Shown one piece after another: positions 44,001-55,499 of a DNA stretch of 64,000 bases. The stretch is from Luscinia megarhynchos (lineage: Eukaryota; Chordata; Aves; Passeriformes; Turdidae), in assembly GCA_034336665.1 (NCBI GenBank), contig CM067590.1, positions 1 through 64,000 on the forward strand. Direction: 5' to 3'. Below the pieces are notes generated by a model. That model was given only the letters and a program-made list of their open reading frames with translations, had not been told where the DNA came from and made no database searches. Position 1 is the stretch's first letter, and every line of letters begins with the position of its first letter. Position numbers and translations under genes: made by a program.

Positions 44001-47000
44001 GGACGGCTGGCGGGAGAAGATACTCGGATTATCATCCACAATTCCAAAAAAATCCTACTGGATTCTCATCCCGAACCCAAGAAACCTGACTGGATATTCA
44101 TCTCCTTCCTACATGGATCCTCCTGGATCTTCATCTCAATCCCATGTAGATCCTGTTGGATTTTCATCCCCATTGCAAAACATCCTATTGGATTTTTATC
44201 CCAACCCAAATGGATCCTACTGGATCTTCATCTCGATCCCATGCGGATCCGGATCGATTTTCATCCCCATTGCAAAAATCCTACTGGATTTTCATCTTGA
44301 ACCCAAAGAATCCTACTGGATCTTCATCCCAATCTCGCAAGGATCCTACAGGATTTTCATCCCAATCCTACACAGGTCCTACAGGATTTTCATCCCAGTC
44401 CTAGAAGGATCCTACAGGATTTCCATCCTGACCCCACAGAGCGTTTCTGGGTTCCCATTCCGGTCCCAGTCGCTCCGTGCTGGGCGTACTGGGAGCCATA
44501 GCGCGCTGCTGGATAGGGCTCGGCGCGCAGCATCTGTGAGATCAGCTCCGACACCGGCTGCCCGTTGAAGAATTTGGCATTGGGGAGGGGGTTGGGGCTG
44601 CTGCTGGAGTGGCTGGGAGGGATCCGGCCCTGTTGGATGGCTGAGGAGAGAGGGAGGATTGGGATTTTCAAGCTAATGCTAAAAAATCCTACTGGATTTG
44701 CACCCTGAACCCCAAAATCCAACTGGATTTTCATCCCAACCCAAAATCCTACTAGATATTCATCCAAATCCTAAATGGATCCTACTGATTCTTCATCTCA
44801 ATCCCATGTGGATCCTGTTGGATTTTCATCCCCATCGCAAAAAATCCTACTGGATTTGCACCCTGAACCCGAAAAATCCAACTGGATTTTCATCCCCATC
44901 GCAAAAAATCCTACTGGATCTTCATCTTGAACCCAAAGATTCCGACTGGATCTTCATCCCAGTCTTGCAAGGATCCTACAGGAATTTCATTCCAATCCTA
45001 CACAGATCCTACAGTATTTTCATCCCAATCCTACACAGATCCTACTGGATCTTCATCCCAATCCTACAAGGATCCTACAGTATTTTCATCCAGAACCCAG
45101 AAAATTTTAGTGGATTTTCATCCCAAACCCGAAAAATCCTACTAGATATTCATCCCCATCCTAAATGGATCCTACTGGACCTTCGTCTTGATCCCATGCA
45201 GATCCTGCTGGATCTTCATCCCTATCGCAAGAAATCCTACTGGATTTTCATCCTGATCCCAAAAAATCCCACTGGATCTTCATCTCGATCTTATGCGGAT
45301 CCTGATCGATTTTTCATCCCAATCCTAAAGAAACCTACTGGATTCGCAGCCTGAACCCAAAATCCTACTGGATTTTCATTTGGATCCCTAACAGATCCTA
45401 CTGGATCTTCATCCCAAAAAAAGCCTCCATAATCCCCAAAAGATAAAAAAAAACAAAACAAAAAACCCACAAAAATCCCTCAAAATTAAACATACTCGCT
45501 AACACATCCCCCAAAAAGTCCCCAAAAAAATCTCCAAAAAAAATCCCCCCAAATTCCCAAATAAATTTTAAAAAAACCTCCAAAAATTGCCAAAAAATCT
45601 CCCCAGTCTCAAAAAAACACTCAAAAATCCCAAAAAAATCTTCCAAAAAATCCCCAAAAATTCCCCCAAAATTCCCCAATAAATCCCATAAAATCCAAAA
45701 AAATCCCAAAAAACAAACAAACAAACAAAAATCCCCCAAAAATCCCCCCAAAAAGCAAAAAAAAGCAGAAAAAAGCAGGAAAAAAACCAGGAAAAACAGG
45801 ATTTTTTGCTAAAATCTGGGATTCCTGGCCAAAATCCGGGATTCCCTGGATTCCTCAGGATTTTTGGGAATTTTTTCCATACCTTCCTTCCTCATTCCCA
45901 CTCGGAAGCACTTTTTGAGGCGGCAGTACTGGCACTGGTTCCGGTGGTGTTGGTCGATCTGGCAATCCCGGTTGGATCTGTGAGAATGCTCAGGATCAGC
46001 TGGAATTCCCAGAATTCCCAAAATTCCCGGAATTCCTCGGAATCTGAGGCCTCCTCCATCATAGGTCCCATTCCCAAATTCCTCCCTGATTTCCCAAAAT
46101 TCCTGGAATTCCTGGGAATTTGAGCTCCCCCCCATCATGGATCCCATTCCCAAATTCCTTCCCTCCCGTTTTTTTCCCCCTCTGGGATTTTTTGGGAATG
46201 GGGCTTTCCATCAGGGAGAAGCTTTTGGGGTTTAATTCCAAGGAATTCCAAGGAATTTTGGGAATTCCCTGTGGGGCTGAAATCGCTCAGGCAGCTCTGA
46301 GGACAATACCTGCAGGATTCTGGGATAAAGGGATGGAATTCCTGAAATTCCTCAGAGATTGGAAAAGGGTCCTGGCTCATGGATTCATCCCAAAACTCCC
46401 CAAAATTCCCAAAATTCCTCAGAATCCCTGGTGCTGGCTCATGGATTCATCCCAAAATTCCCAAAATCCCTGGAAAACTAGCCCTGGATTCCTTCCCCCT
46501 TCCCAAAATCCCTGAAAAATGGTCCTGGCCAATGGATTCATCCCAAAATTCCCAAATCCCTGGAAAAGTGGTCCTGGTTCACATTCCCACATGGAATTCT
46601 CCCCATCCAACCCCCCCCCCCCCAATCCCATTTCCGGGGGGTGACGCCATGGGAATTCCCTTCCCAGCTGGAATTTGGGGCAGGATTTCAGAATTTGGGG
46701 CTGGATTTGGGAATTTGGGGCTGGATTTGGGAACTGGGGCTGGATTTGGGAATTTGAGGCTGGATTGGGGCAGGATTTGGGAATTGGGACAGGATTTGGG
46801 AACTGAGGCTGAATTTGGGAATTTGGGGCTGGATTTGGGAATTTGGGCTGGATTTGGGAATTGGGGACTGTATTTGGGAATTTAATTAGGGCTGGATTTG
46901 GGAACTGGGGCTGGATTTGGGAATTTGGATTTGGGAATTTGAGGCTGGATTTGGGGCAGGATTTGGGAATTGAACTGGGGCTGGATTTGGGAATTTGGGA

Positions 47001-50000
47001 CTGGATTTGAGAATTTGGATTAGGGAATTTGAGGCTGGATTTGGGGCAGGATTTGGGAATTGAACTGGGGCTGGATTTGGGAATTTGGGACTGGATTTGG
47101 GAATTTGGATTAGGGAATTTGAGCTGGATTTGTGAATTGATCTGGGGCTGGATTTGGGAATTTGGGACTGGATTTGGGAATTGAATTTGTGCCGGATTTG
47201 GGAACTGGGGCTGGATTTCGGAATCTGGGGCTGGATTTTGGAATTGGGGCTGGATTTAGGGCTGGATTTGGGAATTTGGATTTGAGATTTGGGCAGGATT
47301 TGGAAATAGGAGCTGGATTTTGGAGTTGAATTTGGGCTGGATTTAGGAATTTGGGCTGGATTTGGGAATTGGGGCTGGAATTGGGGCTGGATTTGGGAAT
47401 TTAATTGGGGTTGGATTTGGGAATTGGGGCTGGACTTGGGGCTGGATTTGGGAATTGGGTCAGATTTTTGGGAATTTGGGCTGGATTGGGAATCTAATTG
47501 GGGCTGGATTTGGGAATTGGGGCTGGATTTGGGAGTTGAATTTGGGCTGGATTTGGGAATTGAACTGGGCCTGGAATTGGGGCAGGATTTGGGAATTCAG
47601 GCTGAATTCTGGCGGCTGAAGCTGCGGCAGCCGCGGGAATCCCGACACGGATCTTTCCAGAATCCCAACACGGAATTAATTCATCCCCAACATCCCCGGC
47701 GCGGAGCCAGAGCAGCGCTGACGACTTCATCCACGCATGGAACCCCAGGAAAAGAGACAAATCATCCTTGGATAATTCATCAGTGCATAAAAAAATACCT
47801 GGATAATTCCCATCGTGGATTTGGAATTTTGGGAAAAGCTGCCAAAAATCCTTCTGGATTAAAATATGGATAAAAATATGAATGAAAAATATGGATAAAA
47901 ATGTGGATAAAACTATTATGGATAAAAATAATATGGATCAAAAGTGGATAAAAATATCTGGATGGTTCCCTCCATGGTTTTGGAATATTGGGAAAAGAGC
48001 CTGGGAATTATCCTGGATTTTTTCCAATAGATAAAAATAACCTGGATTAATTCCACTGTGGATTTAGAAATTGGGAAAAGCGACCAAAAATATCCCAGAT
48101 TTTTCCCAATGGGTAAAACCTGGGTAATTCCCACCACAGCCTGGGATTTTTGGGAAAAGCTGCCAAAAATCCTCCCGGATTAAAATATGGATAAAAATAT
48201 GGATTAAAAGTAGATAAAAATATCTGGGTGATTCCCACCATGGTTTTGGAATATCAGGAGAAGAGTCTGGGAATTATCCCAGATTTTTTCCAGTGGATAA
48301 AAATATCTGGATAATTCCTACTGCAGCCTTGGAATTTTGGGAAAAGGTTCCCAGAAATATCCTGGAATTTTTCCAGTAGATAAAAACACCTGGATTAATC
48401 CCACTGTGGATTTGGAATATTGGGAAAAGCTCCCAAAAATTATCCCAGGATTTTTCCAGTGGATAAAAATATCTGGATAATTCCCACCACAGTCTTGGAA
48501 TTTTGGGAAACGCTCCCTAAAATTATCCTTCTGGATTAAAATATGGATAAAAATTAGATTAAAAACACGGTTAAAAGTATTATTAATAAAAATAATATGG
48601 ATTAAAAGTGGATAAAAATATCTGGATTATTCCCTCCATGATTGTGGAATATGAGGAGAAGAGCATGGGAATTATCCTGGATTTTTCCAGTGGATAAAAA
48701 AACCTGGATTAATCCCTTTGTGGCTTTGAAATTTCGGGGAAAGCTCCCAAAAATTATCCCGGATTTTTTTCAATGGATAAAAACACCTGGAAAATTCCCA
48801 TTACAGCCTTGGAATATCGGGAAAAGAAGCTGGGAATTATCCCGGGTAAAAAGCCGGGAAGTGATTTGGGAATCACCGGAATGTGGGATATTCCAGAGGG
48901 TTTTTTTCTTTTTTTTTTTTGTTTTTTTGTTTTATTTTCAAAAGCCGGGAATCGATATGGGAATTTTGGGCTTTTCCAGAGGAACAAAGCTTCAGGATCC
49001 CGCTTTTGTTCCGGGAATCCAAAAGCGGCCACGAGCCCCCGGTGGAGCTCATTTGCATATTCCAAGTGCCTTTAATTATCGCTGCCGCTAATTACCCGCC
49101 CTAATTAAGTCATTAGCACAGCCCGGGCCTTTCGGAGGTTCCCGAATTCCCCAGCTCGCTTTTCCATTGGAAAACTCCGGAGGGGATTTTTCTGGGAAGG
49201 TTTTTTTGATTGGGGGGGGGAGGAGTTCGGCTGATGGGAAAAATCCGGGATGATTTTTGGGAGCTTTTCCCAAAATTCCAAAGCCACGGTGGGAATTATC
49301 CAGGTGTTTTTATCCATTGGAAAAAAATCCGGGATAATTTTAGGACCAGGAGCTGATTCCAGCCAGGATTGGATCCAACAGCACCCAGATGATTCCCAAT
49401 CCTTTTCCCTTCTCCCAAAAATTCCAGAGGATCCCCGATCCCGGTATCCTGGAATTCCAGCAGTTCCCTGCTGCTCAGCAATTCTTGATATTCCAGGGAA
49501 TTCCCACTCCTGGTATTGCCCCAGATCCCAGAATTCCAGAGGATCCCTGATCCCAGTATACCGGAATTCCCAGTTCCCTTCTCCCAATATTCCAGGGGAT
49601 TGCTGCTCCCAGATCTCAGAATTCCAGAGGATCCCTGATCCCAGGATCCCCCCCGGATCCTGGATCCCAGAATTCCAGAGGATCCTTGACCCTGAGATCC
49701 CCCTGAGATCCCAGATCCCAAGATCCTGGATCCTGGTGTTCCTCTGTATCCCAGAATTCCAGAGGATCCCTGCTTCTGATATTCCAGGGAATTCCTGCTC
49801 CCAAATCTCAGAATTCCAGAGGATCCCTGATCCCAGGATCCCCCCCAGATCCTGGATCCCAGAATTCCAGAGGATCCCTGACCCCATTATCCCCCCAGAT
49901 CCCTGTTCCTGGAATTCCAGGGGCTCCCTGATTGCTCCTGGTGTTCTGGATCCTGGTATTCCAAAGGATCCCTGTCCCCTGTATCGACCCAAATCCCCAC

Positions 50001-51748
50001 TCCCGGTTCCCAGTGGATTTCCACTTCTGGGATCCCGGTATTGCAGGGGGTCCTTGCTCCCGGTATTGCCCCAGATCCCTGCTCCTGGTATCCCAGTGGA
50101 TCCCTGATCCCAATATCCCAGATCCTATTGTTGCCTCAGATCCCAGATCCTGTTATCCTGGCTCCCGGTATCCCGGTGGATCTTCACTTCTGGGATCCCT
50201 GATCCCAGTATTCCAAAGGATCCTTGCCCCCAGTATTGACCCAGATCCCTGATCCCAATATCCTAGTGGATCCCATTATCCCCCTGCTCCCGGTATTGCC
50301 CTGGATCCCTGCTCTCAATACTCCAGCTGCTCCCTGCTCCCAGTATCCTGGATCCTGATATCGCCCTGGATCCCCACTCCTGGTATCCCAAAATCCTGGT
50401 GGATCTCCACTTCCAGAATCCTGGTATTCCAGGGGCTCCTTGCACCCAGTATCTCAGTGGATCCCTGATCCCAATATCTCGGATCCTGTCATCCCCCAGA
50501 TCCCTGTTCCCAGTATTTACCTGGTATCCCAGTGGATCCCATTATCCCCTTGGATCCCTGCTCCCAGTATTCCAGGGGTTCCTGGTATCCCGGTGGATCC
50601 CTGCTCCCCATATCCCAGGGGATCCCTGATCCAAATATCCCAGTGGATCCCGTTATCCCTGCAAATCCCTGCTCCCGGTATCCCAGCAGCTCCTGCTGGA
50701 TCCCGGCCGTGCCCGGCGTGAGTCACAGGAATGCTGGGAACAGCGGGAATGGACCGGGTACGGACACCGGGAATGGACACTGGGGATGGACAGCAGGGAT
50801 GGACACTGGAAATGGACAGTGGGAACACTGGGAATGGACACCAGGAATGGACACTGAGAATGGACACTGGGAATGGACACCGGGGATGGACACCGGGGAT
50901 GGACACTGGGGATGGACACTGAGGAAGAACACCGGGAAGGGACATCAGGAATGGACAGTGGGAACACTGGGAATGGACACAGGAATGGACACTGAGAATG
51001 GACACTGGGAATGGACACCGGGAATAGACACTGGAAATAAACACCGGGAATGAACCGGGAATGGACACCGGGGATGGACACCAAGGATGGACACCAAGGA
51101 TGGACACTGGGGATGGACACCGGGAATGGACACCGGGAATGGACCTGGGATGGACATGGCGAATGGACACCAGGAATGGACACCAGGGATGGACATCAGG
51201 AATGGACACAGGGGATGGACACAGGGGATGGACACTGGGAATGGACACTGGTTTGTACTGGGACAACTCCAGCACCACCACACTGAGACCCGCACTCATC
51301 CCAACAGAGATTCCCCCGGTTCTCCATCCCCGGGTGTCCCTGTGCTCCCTCCAGGTGTCCCCCGGGTGTTCCCCTACTCCATCCCCGGTGTCCCCCTGGT
51401 TCCCCAATCTCCGCTGTCCGCCGGGTGTCCCCGTGGTGTCCCCTAGCTGTCCCCCCGGTGTCACCTGCAGGTGTAGCTGAGGTTCCTGCGGATGCTGCGT
51501 TTGAAGAAGCTCTTGCAGCCCTCGCAGGTGAACACCCCGTAGTGCTTCCCGCTGGATTTGTCCCCGCACACCACGCAGTCCGCGCCGGCCCCGGGCCGCT
51601 CCTCCTCGCCGTGCTCCGCGTCGCTGCCGCCGCCACCGGGGGACGCCGCCTCCTCCGGGCCACCGCCACCGCCACCTGCTCCGGGGCCGCCGCCGCCGCC
51701 GCCTCCGCCCCCGTTCGGTTCGCCCCAAGCGCCGGCCACCATGGCCAT
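40744..51748 (-). CDS. NR2F6: NR2F6 (EAR2) orphan nuclear receptor, complete
   Basis: NR2F6 is a nuclear COUP-TF-family receptor that binds direct-repeat hormone response elements and mainly represses transcription. Four coding exons join in phase to 392 residues (mammalian forms are about 400). Seen: MAMVAGAW start, a long polyglycine N-terminus (human is less Gly-rich), a first zinc finger (Cys 58, 61, 75, 78) with P-box CEGCKS, a second finger in its own exon ([18 protein letters not shown]), hinge [13 protein letters not shown], then a ligand-binding domain with [17 protein letters not shown], the signature [15 protein letters not shown] and the C-terminal FNWPYGAGQ. The [11 protein letters not shown] hinge and short N-terminus separate it from NR2F1/NR2F2. 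It is convergent with occludin and tandem with USHBP1, as in mammals. Confidence 0.97.
41019..42010 (-). repeat. NR2F6: NR2F6 intron 3 array: six decoy copies of the exon 4 acceptor
   Basis: Units of about 130-220 bp each hold, on the minus strand, CCTCCCCAG|ACGCCTGCGGGCTGTCGGAC-like sequence followed by GGGACATTCCC repeats. Decoy exon starts fall at 41177, 41329, 41481, 41699, 41830 and 41979. AG is preserved in all six; the coding part has drifted (the first copy has a 14-bp deletion). Confidence 0.9.
42011..42655. repeat. GGGAATGTCCCAAAATTTATA minisatellite
   Basis: Units of 20-25 bp, the filler part of the acceptor array continued without exon copies. Confidence 0.85.
42660..43480. repeat. 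CCCTTCCCTCCTCACCCCAAAC minisatellite
   Basis: C/A-rich units of 30-60 bp running up to the donor of NR2F6 exon 3. Confidence 0.85.
43482..44006 (-). CDS. NR2F6: NR2F6 exon 3 (hinge and most of the LBD)
   Basis: 525 nt: two bases, 174 codons, one base. The acceptor is CCGCCAG, the donor CCGG|GTATGG. Carries the hinge and the LBD helices including [15 protein letters not shown]. Confidence 0.97.
44040..44470. repeat. GGATCCTACTGGATTTTCATCCC minisatellite
   Basis: Units of 30-37 bp in NR2F6 intron 2, interrupted by the partial exon copy and continuing after it. Confidence 0.88.
44479..44640 (-). pseudogene. Partial duplicate of NR2F6 exon 3 in intron 2
   Basis: About 160 nt match the first part of exon 3 (43847-44006), including [20 protein letters not shown] and SQYAQHG. 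The copy retains a usable acceptor (CTCTCCTCAG) at 44641-44650. It ends in repeat sequence with no clear donor, so splicing into it would truncate the receptor. Changes include LL to ML and an altered hinge ([10 protein letters not shown]). Confidence 0.9.
44655..45420. repeat. GGATCCTACTGGATTTTCATCCC minisatellite (continued)
   Basis: Same family as 44040-44470. Confidence 0.88.
45421..45800. repeat. A-rich CAAAAAATCCCC minisatellite
   Basis: Short A/C units with an (AAAC)n tract near 45710-45728. Confidence 0.8.
45883..45977 (-). CDS. NR2F6: NR2F6 exon 2 (second zinc finger)
   Basis: 95 nt between TCTCACAG and GTATGG. Encodes the second finger and the start of the C-terminal extension ([11 protein letters not shown]). 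Confidence 0.97.
45985..46640. repeat. CCAAAATTCCCGGAATTCC repeats, partly unique
   Basis: Irregular short units (AAAATTCCC, GGCTCATGGATTCATCCC) with about 150 bp of unique sequence at 46160-46330. No exon. Confidence 0.6.
46675..47625. repeat. GGGGCTGGATTTGGGAATTT minisatellite
   Basis: About 45 units of 18-24 bp in NR2F6 intron 1. Confidence 0.9.
47626..47785. other. Unique island in NR2F6 intron 1
   Basis: About 150 bp of non-repetitive sequence with GGAATTAATTCATCCCC and GACGACTTCATCCACGCATGG. Possibly a conserved non-coding element; no reading frame of note. Confidence 0.4.
47790..48870. repeat. GGATAAAAATATCTGGATAATTCCCACC repeat
   Basis: AT-rich units of about 110-130 bp containing GGAATTTTGGGAAAAGCTCCCAAAAATTATCC, with TGGATAAAAA subunits. 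It resumes at 49230-49350 after the unique island. Confidence 0.85.
49040..49125. promoter_or_regulatory. Candidate enhancer with octamer and homeodomain sites
   Basis: Unique AT-rich sequence inside an intron otherwise made of repeats. It holds ATTTGCATAT (octamer-like), TTTAATTATC, CTAATTAC, CCTAATTAAG and CATTAGCA within 70 bp. Dense TAATTA sites next to an octamer are typical of conserved developmental enhancers. Conservation itself cannot be judged here. Confidence 0.5.
49430..50700. repeat. CAGAATTCCAGAGGATCCCTGATCCC minisatellite
   Basis: Units of 20-35 bp with higher-order blocks of about 180 bp. Frames in all phases are artefacts. Confidence 0.9.
50740..51258. repeat. GGGAATGGACACTGGGGATGGACA minisatellite
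   Basis: About 38 units of 12-15 bp (GGAATGGACACC) in NR2F6 intron 1. Confidence 0.92.
51465..51748 (-). CDS. NR2F6: NR2F6 exon 1 (start, first zinc finger)
   Basis: The ATG at 51746-51748 is the first of two close ATGs (MAM), matching the family start. Encodes a Gly-rich N-terminus and [20 protein letters not shown] onward through NLSYTC, donor CAG|GTGACA. Confidence 0.97.
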
Positions 51749-52970
51749 GGCTCCGCGGGGCTCGGCGGGGCTCAGCGCCGCATGGAGTGGAGCCTCGCGG
51801 GGCTGCTGCGGCTGCTGCTCCCGGGGCTGCTCTTCCTCCCGGTGCTGCTCCCGGGGCTGCTCTTCCTCCTGGGGCTGCCCCCGGTTCTGTTCCCGGGGCT
51901 CCTCTTCCTCCCGGTTCTGTTCCCGGGGCTCCTCTTCCTCCCGGGGCTGCTCTCGGTGTTTCTTTTCCTCCCGGTTCTGCTCCCCGTAGTGTTTCTCCCG
52001 GTTCTTCTACTCCTCCCGGTTCAGCTCCCGGTTCTTCTACTCCTCCGGTTCGACTCCCGGTTCTGCTTCTGCTCCCCCCGGTTCTGCTCCCAATTCTCCC
52101 GGTTCTGCTGCCGGTTCTTCTCCTCCCGCTTCTTCTCCTCCTCCTCCTGGTTCTTCTCCCGGTTCTGCTCCCGGTTCTTTTCCTCCTGCTCCCGGCTCTG
52201 CTCCCGGTGTTTCTCCCGGTGTTTTTCCCGATTCCTTTCCTCTTCCTCCCAGTTCTTCTCCCGGTGTTTCTCCCGGTTCTTTTCCTCCTCCTCCCGGTTC
52301 TCCTCCCGATTCTGCTCCCGGTTCTTCCCCACGCCGAGTTCGGTAAGTTTTACCGAGGAACCGCTGGGGGCGGGGTGAGGAGTGAGGGATGGCGCGGGGT
52401 GGGGGGGCAGGAGATGAAAAGCGCCGCTTTTTGCGGTAGTTTTTCTTTTTTAGGTTTTTTTTTGGGGTCGCCCCCTCAGGGATTTGCCGCTCTCCTCCTC
52501 CTCCTCCTCCTCCCGGTTCACGGCCCCGCGGAAAGTTTGCGGCGGCGGCGGCGGGGCCGGGGCGCGGCGCATCCCCCCGCGGGCACCGGCCGCATGCGGG
52601 GCCGCTCCCGCCCCCGGTGGCTCCTGCGCTCCGCGGCACCGGCTGCAAGGAGGAGGAGGAGGAGAAGAGGAGGAGGAGGAGGAAGGAGGCGGCGCTGCCC
52701 CGGTTCGCCCTCGCCGCTCTCCGGGCCCCGCCGCCGCTCGCAGCCCGGTGCCGGTGCGGCTGCGGGTGCGGCGGGACCGGCTCCGCCGAGCCCCGGGGCT
52801 CTCCCCGCCTCCCGTGAAAGAGCAAAGTTCAGCCGCTGCCGCGGTGGCCGCCCTGGATGCTCCTCCCCGGCCTCCTCCCCTTCCGCTCCCGGGTCCTGCC
52901 CCGGTCCCGGCCCCGCACCGGAGCCGCCCCCGCCGCCCCCCGAGCGTGTCGGGAGCGGCCGGAGGGGCAG
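51749..52970 (-). promoter_or_regulatory. NR2F6: NR2F6 promoter / 5' UTR CpG region
   Basis: A GC-rich region upstream of the NR2F6 start. 51800-52340 is a CTCCCGGTTCTTCTCCTCCT array (27-30-bp units), 52490-52520 a CCT tract, and 52530-52960 CpG-dense unique sequence. The transcription start is not resolved. The array may lie in the 5' UTR. Confidence 0.55.
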
Positions 52971-53640
52971 GGGAGCGGGGGAGAGGGGAGAGAGGGGATG
53001 GGGAACGGGCAGAGAGGGGATGGGGAGCGGGGAAATGGGGGGAGAGGGCAGAGAGGGGATGGGGAATGGGGAAACGGGGGGAGAGGGGAGAGAGGGGATG
53101 GGGAACGGGCAGAGAGGGGATGGGGAGAGGGGATGGGGAACGGGGGAGAGGAGATGGGGAGAGGGGATGGGGAACCGGGGGGAGAGGGGATGGGGACGGG
53201 GGAAATGGGGGGAGAGGGCAGAGAGGGGAATGGGGAATGGGGAAACGGGGGGAGAGGGGAGAGAGGGGATGGGGAATGGGAACGGGGGAGAGGGGTTGGG
53301 GGGACGGGGGAAACGGGGATGGGGAATGGGGGGGAAAGGAGATGGGGAATGAGGGGATGGGGGGATGGGGAACGGGGAGAGAGGGGGAGAGAGGATGAGG
53401 AACGGGAAAGGGGAACGGGGGAACGGGGATGGGGAACGGGGGAACCGGGGAGAAAGGGGATGAGGACCGGGGGAACCGGGGAGAGAGGTGATGAGGACCG
53501 GGGGAAGAGGGGATGGGGATCGGGAATGGGAGAGAGGATGAGGAACGGGAATAGGGACCAGGGGAACGGGAATGGGGACCAGGGGGAGCGGGGTTTGGGC
53601 ACCGGCGGTGGCGGCCGTGTCCCCCCCCTCGGACCCCGCG
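52970..53640. repeat. GGGGAGAGAGGGGATGGGGAACGG minisatellite
   Basis: Purine-only units of 18-40 bp (homopurine/homopyrimidine DNA). Confidence 0.9.
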
Positions 53641-53714
53641 GAGATTTGGGCACCCCCGGGGCTCGGATGGCACCGGGAACTGGGGAAACAGCGGGAGGCG
53701 GGCACTGGGAGCGC

Positions 53715-54420
53715 TGGGAAACCGGGATCAGACTGGGAGTGTTGAATCTAACTGGGAAACCGGGATTAAACTGGGAGTATTGAATTTAACTGGGAAACCG
53801 GGATTAAGCTGGGAGCCTGGCACCAGGATTCCAGGATCAAACTGGGAGGCCAGGAGTAAACTGGGAACCCCACATTGTACCAGGAACGTGGGAGTGGAAC
53901 AGGAGCCCCACGTGGCACTGGGATCCCAGGATCAAACTGGGAGCCCAGCATCAAACTGGAACCCCAGGATTAAATTGAGGGCCTGGCACGGCACTGGGAT
54001 TCCAGGACTGAACTGGGAGCTTGGCACTGGGATCCCAGGATCAAACTGGGAACCTCACATTGTACCAGGAACCTGGCACTGGAACAGGAGCCCCACGTGG
54101 CACCAGGATCTCAGGATCAAACTGGGAGCCCAGGATTAAACTGGGAGCCTGGCACAACACTGGGATTCCAGGACTAAACTGGGATACCAGGTTCAAACTG
54201 GGAGCCCCACATTGTACCAGGAACCTGGCACTGGAACAGGAGCCCCACGTGGCACCAGGATCCCAGCACGGAACTGGGGTTCCGGGATCACACTGGGGTC
54301 ACTGGGATTTGGGATCACACTGGGGTCACTGGGATTTGGGATCACACTGGGGTCACTGGGATTCCAGGATCGAACTGGGAGCCTGGCGTTGTACTGGGAG
54401 CCCTGCATTGTACCAGGAAA
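53715..54420. repeat. AACTGGGAGCCTGGCACTGGGATCCCAGG minisatellite
   Basis: Units of 28-40 bp with a ~175-bp higher-order repeat. Confidence 0.9.
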
Positions 54421-55270
54421 AAGTCCCATAAAGTCACACAGCCCCAAAAAGTCCCTGTGACCTCAAAGTCCTGTGACTCGATAAGGTCCTGCGACCTCAA
54501 AAGGTCTCACAGCCCCATAAAGTCCCCATGGCCCCATAAAGCCCTACGACCCGAAAAAGCCCCATGACCCCAAATAGCTCCCATAACCCCAAAAAGTCCT
54601 ATGATCCCAAAAAGTCCTGTGACCTCAAAAAGTCTCACACCCCTATAAAGCCTCCATGGCCTCAAAAAGACCTAAAATCCCAAAAAGTCCCCATGGCCCT
54701 AAAAAGTCCCCATTGCCCCAATAATCCTGTGACCCCAAAAAGTCCTGCAGCCCCAAGAAGCCCCATGACCCCAAAAAAAGCCCCCATGGCCCCACAACAT
54801 CCAATGACCCCAAAAAGCCTTGTGACCCCATAAAGTCTCTCAGCCCCATAAAGGCCCCATGGCCCCATAAACTCCTACAACCCCATAAAGCCCCCACGGC
54901 CCCAAAATCCCCTATGATCCCATAAAACCCTCATGGCCCCATAAAGTCCTACAACCCCAAAAAGCGTGCATGGCCCCAATAATCTTGTGACCCCAAAAAG
55001 TCCTGCAGCCCCAAAAAGTCTCACGGCCCTGTAAAGTCCCCTTGACCCCATAAAGTCCTACAACCCCATAAAGCCCCCGCGGACCCATAGAGCCCCCGTG
55101 GCCCCATAAAACCCCCCCATGGCCCCCAGTAATCCTGCAGTCCCAAAAAGTCCTACAGCCCCAAAAAGTCTCACAGCCCTATAAAGCCCCCTTGACCCCA
55201 TAAAGTCCTACAACCCCATAAAGCCCCTGCGGACCCATAGAGCCCCCGTGGCCCCAAACTGCACTGCAGC
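54421..55270. repeat. CCCATAAAGTCCTACAACCCC minisatellite
   Basis: Units of 16-30 bp. The TTTATGGGGCTGCAG core (minus strand) also forms the end of the possible exon at 55280-55380. Confidence 0.88.
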
Positions 55271-55380
55271 CCCATAAAAGCCGCTGCAATGCGGTCAATC
55301 CAGTCGGACCCGTCGCTGGCGGGTGGGTGCTGGGATTCCTGGGAATCATTAACCAGGGAATAATCGGGATAATCCCTGCA
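55260..55380 (-). CDS. Possible orphan exon (DYPDYSLVNDS...DWIDRIAAAF)
   Basis: Minus strand, after CTTTTCCTGCAG, a frame reads DYPDYSLVNDSQESQHPPAS followed by DGSDWIDRIAAAFMG before entering the TTTATGGGG array. The composition looks protein-like and the block is unique sequence with a good acceptor. No family is recognised and no partner exon was found. It may belong to a small gene between NR2F6 and USHBP1 or be fortuitous. Confidence 0.35.
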
Positions 55381-55499
55381 GGAAAAGGAGCCCGACCCCC
55401 CCCCACACCCCGCCCTGCCCCGGGCACCAGGGCAAAGTCCCCAAAGTCCGGCGGGCAGGGCACGGGGTGACCCCAAAAACCCCACAGTGCCCCCAAAGC

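Noticed and set aside
52970..53640. Possible CRISPR-like regular repeat
   Set aside because: There are no unique spacers of constant length, and this is vertebrate nuclear DNA. It is an ordinary minisatellite.
51787..53705. Long frames on both strands upstream of NR2F6 (up to 521 codons)
   Set aside because: CpG-rich promoter and homopurine arrays. The E/N/R-rich minus frame at 52021-52332 follows a 27-30-bp repeat and has no support as a protein.
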